Source: Bacteroidota bacterium
GTDB lineage: Bacteria; Bacteroidota; Bacteroidia; NS11-12g; UBA9320
Direction: 5' to 3'
Length of the DNA stretch: 20,467 nt
NCBI GenBank assembly: GCA_024638525.1
Contig: JAHEKB010000010.1
Span: 1 to 20,467, forward strand
The notes under the pieces are model-generated. The model was not told the origin of the DNA. It saw only the letters and a list, made by a program, of their open reading frames with translations, and did not search any database. The position numbers were made by a program, and so were the translations under genes. Positions within the stretch are counted from its first letter, which is position 1; the number at the start of each line of letters is the position of its first letter. Of this stretch, positions 7,432-15,098 are shown piece after piece.

Positions 7432-9165
7432 TTAGAGGCCCAATTCCTTTTTCTGCTCTTCATTGAGCTCGGATGGCGCATCGATCATGATATCTCTGCC
7501 CATGTTGTTCTTGGGAAAAGCGATGACATCTCGAATGGAATCTGTCCCTGCTAAAATAGCTGCTAAGCGGTCCAAGCCAAAGGCTATTCCACCATGCGGC
7601 GGTGCTCCATATTCAAAGGCATCCATCAAAAAACCAAACTGCTTTTGAGCTTCATCACGGCTAAATCCAAGGAGTTTAAACATCTTTTGTTGCAGTTCTC
7701 TGTCGTGAATTCTGATACTTCCTCCTCCAACTTCCATTCCATTGATGGCCAAATCATATGCATTGGCTCTCACCGCAGCAGGATCACTTTCCATTAGCTG
7801 AAGGTCTTCCGGTTTAGGTGACGTAAAGGGATGATGCATTGCGTGCCACTGTCCACTTTCTTCATCCCGCTCTAACAGAGGAAAATCCACCACCCAAACA
7901 GCTTTGAAATCACCTCCGGATCTCAATCCGCGCTGGTCGGCCACATGCAGTCTCAGCTCATTCATCTGCTTATACACCTTACTCTCGTCACCACTGAGCA
8001 CGAGAATGATGTCTCCACTTTCTGCCTTTGTAGCATCTGCCCATGCGGCTAGGGCATCCTGATCGAAGAATTTATCTACCGAAGATTTATAACTTCCGTC
8101 TTCATTTATTCGACAATAGATCAATCCTTTCGCACCGATTTGCGGTCTTTTGACCCAATCCGTCAAAGCATCCAGTTCTTTTCGTGTATAGCTGCTTCCC
8201 CCTTTCACACAAATAGACAAGACCTTATCTGCTTGATCAAAGACCCCAAAACCTTTGCCCTTGCACACTACATCCATATCTACCAATTCCATTGCAAAAC
8301 GCATATCCGGTTTATCAGACCCAAATCGGCGTATGGCTTCTGCATAGGTCAGTTTTGGAATTTCTCCCAATTCTATGTTCTTACTATCCTTGAACGCAGC
8401 GCGTATCATGCCTTCGAAAGTGCTGAGTACATCATCTCGCTCCACAAAACTCATCTCGCAATCTATTTGAGTAAATTCTGGCTGTCGATCTGCTCTAAAA
8501 TCTTCGTCCCTAAAGCATTTTACAACTTGATAATATTTATCTAAACCGCCGACCATCAAGAGCTGCTTGAAGGTTTGGGGTGATTGAGGCAATGCGTAGT
8601 ATTCATTCTCATTCAATCTACTGGGCACCACAAAGTCCCTAGCACCTTCTGGTGTAGATTTGATCAGATAAGGAGTTTCCACCTCCGTAAATCCATTCTC
8701 ATCCAGATAGTTGCGGATCGCCTTATTTAGTCTGTGTCTGAGAATGACCTTCTGCTGTATTGGAGACCTTCTCAAGTCTAAATAACGATATTTTAACCTG
8801 ATCTCTTCTCCGCCATCTGTTTCATCTTCAATAGTAAATGGAGGAAGCTTAGATTCATTTAAAACTTCTAAATGCTCCACTCTGATTTCAATATCACCGG
8901 TTGGAATATTTGGATTCTTATTGCTCCTTTCTATAACCTCACCTCCTACCTTGATAACATACTCGCGGCCCAATTTCCTCGCCTTCTCATTTAAGGCATT
9001 GTTCAATTCTTCATTGAATGACAATTGAGTAATTCCATATCTATCTCTCAGGTCAATGAAGGTCATTCCGCCAAAATCACGTGTGGTCTGAACCCAGCCA
9101 CTTAAGGTGACCTTTTTGCCAACATCTGAAGATCGCAGTTCTCCTGCGGTATGAGTTCTGTGCAT
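7432..9165 (-). CDS. aspS: Aspartate--tRNA ligase
   Basis: This 577-residue protein is a class II aminoacyl-tRNA synthetase that charges tRNA-Asp in the cytoplasm. It has the N-terminal OB-fold anticodon-binding domain (about 1-105), the flipping-loop region QSPQTFKQ, motif 2 (FRDEDFRADRQPEFTQ, from about 218), an inserted GAD-type domain typical of bacterial AspRS, and motif 3 with FGLDR (Arg533). The length is normal for bacteria. I cannot tell from the sequence whether it is discriminating or also charges tRNA-Asn. The ATG at 9165 is supported by a promoter box 9 bases upstream. Confidence 0.96.
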   Translation of the reverse strand: MHRTHTAGELRSSDVGKKVTLSGWVQTTRDFGGMTFIDLRDRYGITQLSFNEELNNALNEKARKLGREYVIKVGGEVIERSNKNPNIPTGDIEIRVEHLEVLNESKLPPFTIEDETDGGEEIRLKYRYLDLRRSPIQQKVILRHRLNKAIRNYLDENGFTEVETPYLIKSTPEGARDFVVPSRLNENEYYALPQSPQTFKQLLMVGGLDKYYQVVKCFRDEDFRADRQPEFTQIDCEMSFVERDDVLSTFEGMIRAAFKDSKNIELGEIPKLTYAEAIRRFGSDKPDMRFAMELVDMDVVCKGKGFGVFDQADKVLSICVKGGSSYTRKELDALTDWVKRPQIGAKGLIYCRINEDGSYKSSVDKFFDQDALAAWADATKAESGDIILVLSGDESKVYKQMNELRLHVADQRGLRSGGDFKAVWVVDFPLLERDEESGQWHAMHHPFTSPKPEDLQLMESDPAAVRANAYDLAINGMEVGGGSIRIHDRELQQKMFKLLGFSRDEAQKQFGFLMDAFEYGAPPHGGIAFGLDRLAAILAGTDSIRDVIAFPKNNMGRDIMIDAPSELNEEQKKELGL

Positions 9166-9174
9166 AAAGAGGCC

Positions 9175-9183
9175 GCAAAGCTA
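9175..9183 (-). promoter_or_regulatory. Promoter -7 box of aspS
   Basis: The minus strand reads TAGCTTTGC, an exact TAnnTTTG match, 9 bases before the aspS ATG. A TTTG lies only 14 bases upstream (9198-9201), shorter than the 18 seen at hldD, so the -33 assignment is weak. Confidence 0.5.
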
Positions 9184-9377
9184 GGAAATAGCAGCATCAA
9201 ATGAATATTTCATATTAAGGAATCAATAATTATTAACTTTTGTATTCGCTCTGATGCCAAATTCCTGTATCTCAAACCAAATAATTATGATGAATTAAAT
9301 TCCATGATGGTGGCACACCAACAAAATGCCATGACTCAACATTATTACCGGGTTGATCGTTTGCCCATAATGGGATT
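9184..9377. other. Non-coding gap between aspS promoter and glyS 3' end
   Basis: This AT-rich stretch has no supportable gene. It contains a short hairpin TGGTG-GCA-CACCA (9308-9320) and an 11-base inverted repeat, CCCATAATGGG (9364-9374), just beyond the glyS stop. The latter could help end glyS transcription, but no T-run follows, so I do not call a terminator. Confidence 0.4.
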
Positions 9378-10913
9378 CTAATTGAGCTTTCTGAGTAGCT
9401 CCTTCATGCTCACTTCTCGTGCAATGATAGTGCTCAACTCACTGATTTTGACCCTCTTTTGTTCCATGCTATCCCTGAATCTAATGGTAACATCATCATT
9501 ATCAAGGCTGTCGTGATCCACAGTGATGCAGATGGGCGTACCAATGGCATCTTGTCTGCGGTAACGTTTTCCAATGCTGTCCTTGTCTTCGTAGTAGCAA
9601 TTGAAATCGAGTTTTAGCTCGTTAAAGATCTTGAGTCCCATTTCAGCAAGACCGTCCTTTTTAGTCAGAGGCAGTATGGCACATTGGAAAGGAGCTAAAG
9701 CTGCCGGTAGTCTTAAAAGGGTTCTGCTCTGTCCGTCTCCCAAGTCTTCATGCTGTAAAGAGTTGCTCATGAGTACTAAGAACATCCTGTCTAAACCAAT
9801 GGAAGTCTCCACCACATAAGGAACATAGTTTTGGTTTTTCTCTGGATCGAAATACTGAAGTTTCTTGCCGCTGAATTCTTGGTGCTGCGAAAGATCAAAG
9901 TCCGTTCTGGAGTGTATGCCCTCCACTTCTTTGAATCCAAAGGGGAATTGGAATTCTATATCCACTGCTGCATTGGCGTAATGAGCCAATTTCACATGAT
10001 CGTGGTAGCGATACTTTGATTCCTCTATGCCCAAATTCTTATGCCATTTCATGCGCTCCTCTTTCCAATACTTGAACCATTCCATTTCGCTACCCGGCTG
10101 CACGAAAAACTGCATTTCCATTTGCTCAAACTCTTTCATGCGCATGATGAATTGTCTGGCGACGATTTCGTTCCTAAATGCTTTGCCCGTTTGGGCAATC
10201 CCAAAAGGCAATTTCATTCTTCCCGTCTTTTGGACATTCAGATAATTGACAAAAATGCCTTGAGCGGTCTCGGGTCTAAGATAGATCTCATTTTCCCCAT
10301 CTGTAGCGCTCATCTGCGTAGAATACATCAAGTTGAATTGCCTGACATCTGTCCAATTCTTGCTACCAGAAATCGGATCTGCAATACCGAGTTCTTCTAT
10401 GAGTTCTTTTAGGTCATCCAGATCGCCATCGTCCATGGCCTCTCTCAATTTGGAGTTGATCTCTTTCACCTTCTTAGCGTTGCGCTGAACGTTGGGATTG
10501 GTGGTGCGAAATTGTTCTTCGTCAAAATCCTCTCCAAAGCGCTTTTTTCCTTTGGCTACTTCTTTCTCAATTTTCTGTACGTATTTCTCAATATGTTCCT
10601 CAATCAATACGTCAGCCCTATACCTCTTCTTTGAATCCTTATTATCGATCATTGGATCGTTGAATCCATCCACATGACCGCTTGCTTTCCATGTCTTTGG
10701 ATGCATAAAAATGGCTGCATCTATTCCCACAATATTCTCGTGCAGTTGCACCATGCTTTTCCACCAGTATTCGCGGATATTATTCTTGAGCGCAACGCCG
10801 TTTTGTCCATAGTCATAGACGGCCGCAAGTCCATCATAGATCTCGCTGCTTTGAAAGACAAAACCATACTCTTTTGAGTGAGAAAGAATGTGTTTAAAAT
10901 GCTCTTCAGACAT
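9378..10913 (-). CDS. glyS: Glycine--tRNA ligase (single-chain, dimeric type)
   Basis: The 511-residue protein is the single-polypeptide class II GlyRS, as in Thermus, eukaryotes and most Bacteroidota, not the two-subunit GlyQ/GlyS form. Seen in order are the N-terminal catalytic part (FQSSEIYDGLAAVYDYGQNG), LRPETAQGIFVNY, motif 2 (FRNEIVARQFIMRMKEFEQ, about 245-270), motif 3 with SIGLDRM (about 370), and a C-terminal anticodon-binding domain. It charges tRNA-Gly in the cytoplasm. A variant promoter box, TAACTTCGC, stands 6 bases before the ATG. Its upstream neighbour is the divergent GNAT gene, 69 bases away. Confidence 0.95.
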   Translation of the reverse strand: MSEEHFKHILSHSKEYGFVFQSSEIYDGLAAVYDYGQNGVALKNNIREYWWKSMVQLHENIVGIDAAIFMHPKTWKASGHVDGFNDPMIDNKDSKKRYRADVLIEEHIEKYVQKIEKEVAKGKKRFGEDFDEEQFRTTNPNVQRNAKKVKEINSKLREAMDDGDLDDLKELIEELGIADPISGSKNWTDVRQFNLMYSTQMSATDGENEIYLRPETAQGIFVNYLNVQKTGRMKLPFGIAQTGKAFRNEIVARQFIMRMKEFEQMEMQFFVQPGSEMEWFKYWKEERMKWHKNLGIEESKYRYHDHVKLAHYANAAVDIEFQFPFGFKEVEGIHSRTDFDLSQHQEFSGKKLQYFDPEKNQNYVPYVVETSIGLDRMFLVLMSNSLQHEDLGDGQSRTLLRLPAALAPFQCAILPLTKKDGLAEMGLKIFNELKLDFNCYYEDKDSIGKRYRRQDAIGTPICITVDHDSLDNDDVTIRFRDSMEQKRVKISELSTIIAREVSMKELLRKLN

Positions 10914-10919
10914 GAAGCG

Positions 10920-10928
10920 GCGAAGTTA
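10920..10928 (-). promoter_or_regulatory. Variant promoter -7 box of glyS
   Basis: The minus strand reads TAACTTCGC, one base from TAnnTTTG (C in place of the last T). The same TTCGC ending recurs before the DoxX-like gene and rpsT. It ends 6 bases before the glyS ATG. No -33 element is clear. Confidence 0.45.
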
Positions 10929-10982
10929 ATGTTGAAAGTTGAATTATGGATTATCATTTCATTGGGGAACTTTGGGCAATAG

Positions 10983-11429
10983 ATGCAAATCGTCAGGACA
11001 AATTCAAAACACCCCGACTTTCAAGCTCTAGTCAAAGAGCTTGACAGCTATTTGGCAATCACAGATGGTGAAGAACATGACTTCTATAATCAATTCAACA
11101 AAATAGAAAAATTAGACCATGTCTTAGTTCTATACAGAAACGAGCAGGCCGCGGCCTGTGGTGGAATGAAAAAATGGAAGCGGGGCATGGAGATCAAAAG
11201 AATGTATTGTAAAGAGACCTTCAGAAGAAGGGGATATTCCACAGCAATACTCAGTCATCTCGAAAACTGGTCCATGGAGTTAGGCGCAGAATATTGCCTG
11301 CTTGAAACGGGCAAAAGGCAAAAAGAGGCCATTGCGTTTTATCAAGCTTTGGGATATCACAAAATCCCTAACTACGGGCCTTATAACGGTGTAGAGAACA
11401 GTCTCTGCTTTAAGAAAGCAATGGTCTAA
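10983..11429 (+). CDS. GNAT family N-acetyltransferase
   Basis: The 148-residue protein is a single GNAT domain. The acetyl-CoA-binding motif A is visible as IKRMYCKETFRRRGYSTAIL (about 72-91), followed by helix and strand elements ending in YCLLETG, then AIAFYQALGY and a C-terminal YGPY/NSLCFKKAM segment common to one group of small GNAT proteins. The acceptor (amine, peptide or small molecule) cannot be deduced. The gene is divergent from glyS; a weak box GAACTTTGG (10967-10975, one mismatch) lies 7 bases before the ATG. Its TAA overlaps the stop of the convergent mvaS by 4 bases. Confidence 0.85.
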   Translation: MQIVRTNSKHPDFQALVKELDSYLAITDGEEHDFYNQFNKIEKLDHVLVLYRNEQAAACGGMKKWKRGMEIKRMYCKETFRRRGYSTAILSHLENWSMELGAEYCLLETGKRQKEAIAFYQALGYHKIPNYGPYNGVENSLCFKKAMV

Positions 11430-12772
11430 GACTGAGAAATTGATTTTGCCACTGCTTCTCTATAGGCATATTTTCTAGCAAAGCGGTTAAACTCAGTAGA
11501 CCCGCTGGAAACCTGGACAAAACCCGGTCTCTGATCGAATACTCGTTCCATCAGGGTAGTTCGCAGTTCTATATATTCTTCAAAGCCAATCGCTGTTCGT
11601 TCGTCCAATTGTTTAGCCGTATTCCAATCCATCACTCTGTCTTTGAATCCCTTTGCCAATTTAGCACTAAATACCTTTGATTTCGAACCACTACCATAAG
11701 CGAAAAACAGTATTCGTTCTCCTTCCAATTGGGCACCATTCTCCAAAGCACTCATTAAACTCAAAAAGATACTGGCAGTGTAGAGATTACCCATAGCAGA
11801 TGAAAACAGTTCTCCTTTGGCAATAGTAGCGCCCACCCAATCCTTATAATGATCTGTTTTTGTGAAAGCTTTTTTGAATTCCGGTGCATCTGGGTTCAAA
11901 CCATATTCTTGAGCCAAAGCACCTAGGCGGCCTTGTTGCCTGAGTTCATTGATATACAATGGCGCAATTATTCGCCTGCCGTGAAAGGCATAAGGGAGAT
12001 GAAACACTAAAGTGCCAAACGAAGTAATGGATGATTCCCCTTCATAATGTGCCCAAGCTTCAGTAATTCTTTCTTGATACGTCTGATTTGAGAATTGACC
12101 ATCAAATACGGGTTTTTCGTCATGCAATTCTACTAACTCACCTTCAGCCATTTTTAAACGAATGGGCTTAAAGAAATCATGCTCACATTGCGTAGCTACT
12201 CCCCATTCTGGTTCTATAACCATGAGTTCAGGATCCTTTTTGATTAAAAGGGCTATCGCTCCGGCACCCTGAGTGTATTCACCGCTTGAACCTAAATCAT
12301 AATTGGCAATATCAGCAGCAATGACAATTGCCATTTTTTCTGGATTAGCAGCAATGTAGTCCAATGAATTGTGCATAGCATCAACAGCTCCAATGCAAGC
12401 AAAAGTCATATCTATAACGTCAGTATGAAGCAAGGCACTTGATCCATAACCCATGCTTTCAAATTCCTTATTTAGCAAACCGTGAACATAGCTGCTGATG
12501 GGTTTTGAACCATCTATGCTACTTTCTGTTCCCATATATATTCTGCCAATGTCTTTTGGGTTCAAAGACCGCTTCTTGATTAATTTAAGTGCTGCTGATG
12601 CAGATAAGGTTACTATATCTTCGTCTGCGTCACATATTGACATTTGCTCGAGGCCCAAGCCAAATCGCAGTTTTGAATTCTCAATCCCCCTCGCTAGTGC
12701 TAACTCTTCTATGGGTAGATACAGTTTTGGCGCTTGAAAGGCCATGTCATCGATTCCAATATTTGTATTCAT
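11426..12772 (-). CDS. mvaS: Hydroxymethylglutaryl-CoA synthase
   Basis: The 448-residue protein is a thiolase-fold HMG-CoA synthase. It condenses acetyl-CoA with acetoacetyl-CoA in the cytoplasmic mevalonate pathway. Catalytic residues are Glu83 (GTESS), Cys126 (TFACIGAVDA) and His258 (FHLPYAFHG), in the places expected from E. faecalis MvaS. I chose the ATG at 12772 because family members begin with the sequence seen there (NIGIDDMAF); a GTG at 12811 would add 13 residues without family support. It is divergent from the carotenoid operon, for which it supplies isoprenoid precursors. The upstream region has a near-match promoter box at 12823-12831 and two copies of TTGTTNAA between box and start, hinting at repression shared with the crt genes (inference). 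Confidence 0.88.
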   Translation of the reverse strand: MNTNIGIDDMAFQAPKLYLPIEELALARGIENSKLRFGLGLEQMSICDADEDIVTLSASAALKLIKKRSLNPKDIGRIYMGTESSIDGSKPISSYVHGLLNKEFESMGYGSSALLHTDVIDMTFACIGAVDAMHNSLDYIAANPEKMAIVIAADIANYDLGSSGEYTQGAGAIALLIKKDPELMVIEPEWGVATQCEHDFFKPIRLKMAEGELVELHDEKPVFDGQFSNQTYQERITEAWAHYEGESSITSFGTLVFHLPYAFHGRRIIAPLYINELRQQGRLGALAQEYGLNPDAPEFKKAFTKTDHYKDWVGATIAKGELFSSAMGNLYTASIFLSLMSALENGAQLEGERILFFAYGSGSKSKVFSAKLAKGFKDRVMDWNTAKQLDERTAIGFEEYIELRTTLMERVFDQRPGFVQVSSGSTEFNRFARKYAYREAVAKSISQS

Positions 12773-12782
12773 GATTTTTCTA

Positions 12783-12934
12783 TTTAACAACGAGAGTCTT
12801 AAGATTCTCACTTAAACAAGCGGCAAATATGCATGGATATTTGACGGGAGATTACCAAAACTTAACTTTCGCCAATAGAAGAAATACAAAGGACATAAGG
12901 TTTTGTTCAAATTATTATTGATAAAGTTAAACAA
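12783..12934. repeat. Four copies of TTGTTNAA between mvaS and crtD, candidate operators
   Basis: Copies are at 12783-12790 (minus), 12812-12819 (minus), 12903-12910 (plus) and 12927-12934 (minus). The last two form an imperfect inverted repeat, TTTTGTTCAAAT (12901-12912) and AGTTAAACAAAA (12925-12936), pairing at 10 of 12 positions with a 12-base spacer. The right arm lies between the putative crtD -33 and -7 elements, and one mvaS copy sits where mvaS transcription should start, so a bound protein would block both promoters. The regulator is not in the window. Confidence 0.5.
12823..12831 (-). promoter_or_regulatory. Near-match promoter -7 box of mvaS
   Basis: The minus strand reads CATATTTGC, one mismatch from TAnnTTTG. 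It would give mvaS a leader of roughly 45 bases, longer than most here, and that leader contains two TTGTTNAA copies. Confidence 0.35.
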
Positions 12935-12943
12935 AATGCTGAC

Positions 12944-12952
12944 TATACTTGC
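12944..12952 (+). promoter_or_regulatory. Near-match promoter -7 box of the crtD-cruF-crtY operon
   Basis: TATACTTGC has one mismatch to TAnnTTTG; a TTG at 12918-12920 lies 23 bases upstream, at the long end of accepted spacing. The start codon follows after 29 bases. The inverted repeat at 12901-12936 overlaps this promoter. Confidence 0.4.
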
Positions 12953-12981
12953 TAATATTGAAGTAATTACAGCCTCATAAA

Positions 12982-14448
12982 TTGAAAAAAGCCATCGTCA
13001 TAGGATCAGGAATTGCGGGTCTAGCTTCAGCACTCCGTTTGAGAAAGCGTGGGTATGAGGTGGAGATCTTTGAGGCCAATGACTATACTGGTGGCAAGCT
13101 TCATGCCTTTGAGAAAAACGGCTACCGATGGGATATGGGACCATCACTTTTCACCATGCCGCAGCTTGTGGATGAGCTAATTGAGCTATACACCGACAAG
13201 CCAAAAGATTATTTCGATTACATACGTAAAGACAGGGTGTGCAATTATTTCTGGGAAGATGGATCTAGCTTTTCTGTTGCCGCGGATAGACAACAATTTG
13301 TTGCAGAGGCAGCTGAATACTTCAATGAATCAAGTTCAGCCATTAGCGAGTACTTGGGAAATTCAAAGCTAAAGTACGATCTGACCAAGGATATTTTTTT
13401 AGAAAGTTCGCTACACAAACGATCGACCTATCTGCGATGGAAAACCTTGCGGTCCGCTTTGCAGAGCTTTAAGCTTGACCTGTTCAACAGTCTGAATAAG
13501 ACCAATAAAAAGTATTTCAAGAACCCTAAACTCATTCAGCTTTTCAACCGATATGCCACCTACAACGGTTCTTCTCCTTATCAAACACCGGGTATAATGT
13601 CCATGATTCCTCATTTGGAAATGCACTACGGTACTTACCTTCCCAAAGGAGGAATGCATGAGATCTCCCAAAGCCTCACGCGCTTGGCAAAAGATTTCGG
13701 AATAGCCATTCACTTGAATCAAAAAGTAGATCGTATCCTTCACGCAAGAGATCGCGTCATTGGCATAAAAACAGGGGATTCCGAAGAGTTAGCGGATGTG
13801 GTCGTCTGCAATATGGATGTCTTTTCGGCCTATGACAAACTTCTGCCCACAGCCAAGGCACCTAAGCGCGTATTAAAACAAGAAAGATCCAGTTCTGCAT
13901 TGATATTCTACTGGGGTATAAAGAAGGAATTTCAGGAATTGGACTTGCATAACATCTTTTTCAGTAATCATTATCGCGAAGAATTCGAAGCGCTTTTTCA
14001 AACCAAGACATTGCACAATGACCCCACAGTATATATAAACATTACAAGCAAAGATCAAAAGACTGATGCGCCAAGCAATTGTGAGAACTGGTTTGTCATG
14101 ATTAATGCACCTGCCAATTACGGTCAAGATTGGCAACAATTAAAGACAGAAGCCAGAAAGAATATCACAGCTAAACTGAACAGAATATTGAAAACTAATA
14201 TTGAAGACTATATAGAGAGCGAAGAAATATTAGAACCGTTGACCATAGAAAGCAAGACCAGTTCATACAGAGGTTCACTTTATGGAACTTCAAGTAATAA
14301 TCGCTTTGCGGCATTCTTGCGGCATTCCAATTTTTCCTCAGAAATTGAGAATCTTTATTTCTGCGGGGGATCTGTGCATCCTGGTGGAGGCATTCCACTA
14401 TGTTTGCTTTCGGCCAAGATAGTCAGTGAATTGGTACCAAAAACATGA
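12982..14448 (+). CDS. crtD: CrtI-family FAD-dependent carotenoid desaturase, probably 1-hydroxycarotenoid 3,4-desaturase CrtD
   Basis: The 488-residue protein has the N-terminal FAD-binding motif IGSGIAGLASAL (about 7-18), the family strand WDMGPSLFTMP, and the C-terminal FAD motif CGGSVHPGGGIPLCLLSAKI. These define the CrtI/CrtD amine-oxidase-like desaturases. GPSLFTMP and GSSPYQTPGIMSMIPHLE, together with the adjacent cruF, favour CrtD, which introduces the 3',4' double bond after 1'-hydroxylation, over a phytoene desaturase; this choice is inference. It is probably membrane-associated. The start is TTG at 12982 directly before KKAIVIG, and no better codon is near. It opens a plus-strand operon and overlaps cruF by ATGA. 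Confidence 0.8.
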   Translation: MKKAIVIGSGIAGLASALRLRKRGYEVEIFEANDYTGGKLHAFEKNGYRWDMGPSLFTMPQLVDELIELYTDKPKDYFDYIRKDRVCNYFWEDGSSFSVAADRQQFVAEAAEYFNESSSAISEYLGNSKLKYDLTKDIFLESSLHKRSTYLRWKTLRSALQSFKLDLFNSLNKTNKKYFKNPKLIQLFNRYATYNGSSPYQTPGIMSMIPHLEMHYGTYLPKGGMHEISQSLTRLAKDFGIAIHLNQKVDRILHARDRVIGIKTGDSEELADVVVCNMDVFSAYDKLLPTAKAPKRVLKQERSSSALIFYWGIKKEFQELDLHNIFFSNHYREEFEALFQTKTLHNDPTVYINITSKDQKTDAPSNCENWFVMINAPANYGQDWQQLKTEARKNITAKLNRILKTNIEDYIESEEILEPLTIESKTSSYRGSLYGTSSNNRFAAFLRHSNFSSEIENLYFCGGSVHPGGGIPLCLLSAKIVSELVPKT

Positions 14449-15098
14449 GCACGTTCAGCACATATTTGTCCAAAAAAGACAGTGCGGTCTATTTTTCAAT
14501 CGGCCTTTTGTACTTATTTCATATCTCTGCTATCATAGGATCTGCCTTGGGTTACACCGAATGGTTTGTATCAAAGACTGCCATGAATTTAAGCCTGATG
14601 GGGCTATTGTTAATTTTGATCTATCCCTTGACTAACCTTCGAGCTTTGTCGCTGTTCCTTCTATTTGCAGCGGTGGGAATGAGTGCGGAATACCTCGGTG
14701 CCAATTATGGGCTCTTTTTTGGAGAATACAACTATGGTGAGAATCTCGGACCCAAAGTAGGAGGTGTTCCTTGGGCTATCGGTCTGAATTGGGCCCTCTT
14801 GGTAATGATCACTGCAGAAATCTCAAATTTCATGAAAGCAAATCGCTGGATAAAGGCTGCTCTGGGTGCAGGTCTCATGGTTTTTTTGGATTTATTCATG
14901 GAGCACAGCGCTCCTGTTTTTGACTTCTGGGAGTTTTCCAATGGAATGGCTCCTCTTCAAAACTATATTGCTTGGTTTATCATTGCGTTTCTTCTCCAAT
15001 GTATTCATCAGTGGAGCAATTTGAGAGGAAATAGACTTTTCAGTCTGCATTGCTATTTGGTTCAACTTATCTTCTTTGTCTATTTCTATGTCAGCTGA
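14445..15098 (+). CDS. cruF: Carotenoid biosynthesis protein CruF-like (1',2'-hydratase), integral membrane
   Basis: The 217-residue, strongly hydrophobic protein has about six or seven membrane helices. The conserved block AEYLGANYGLFFGEYNYGENLGPKVGGVPWAIGLNW and the later acidic segment FLDLFMEH match the Caroten_synth (CruF) family, which hydrates the 1',2' double bond of the linear psi end of gamma-carotene-type carotenoids, giving the 1'-hydroxy group that CrtD then requires. The ATG overlaps the crtD stop in ATGA, and the 3' end overlaps the crtY start, so the three genes should be translated together from one mRNA. No Shine-Dalgarno sequence is visible. Confidence 0.85.
   Translation: MSTFSTYLSKKDSAVYFSIGLLYLFHISAIIGSALGYTEWFVSKTAMNLSLMGLLLILIYPLTNLRALSLFLLFAAVGMSAEYLGANYGLFFGEYNYGENLGPKVGGVPWAIGLNWALLVMITAEISNFMKANRWIKAALGAGLMVFLDLFMEHSAPVFDFWEFSNGMAPLQNYIAWFIIAFLLQCIHQWSNLRGNRLFSLHCYLVQLIFFVYFYVS

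Noticed and set aside
9308..9374. Short inverted repeats TGGTG-GCA-CACCA and CCCATAATGGG as a glyS terminator
   Set aside because: The stems have only about five pairs and no T-run follows, so an intrinsic terminator cannot be supported.
9254..9381. Two tiny plus-strand open frames (14 codons at 9254-9298, the first preceded by a box-like TGTATTCGC; 25 codons at 9304-9381) between aspS and glyS
   Set aside because: Neither has a recognisable sequence or a strong promoter, and the second runs into the glyS 3' end; frames of this length occur by chance in AT-rich DNA.
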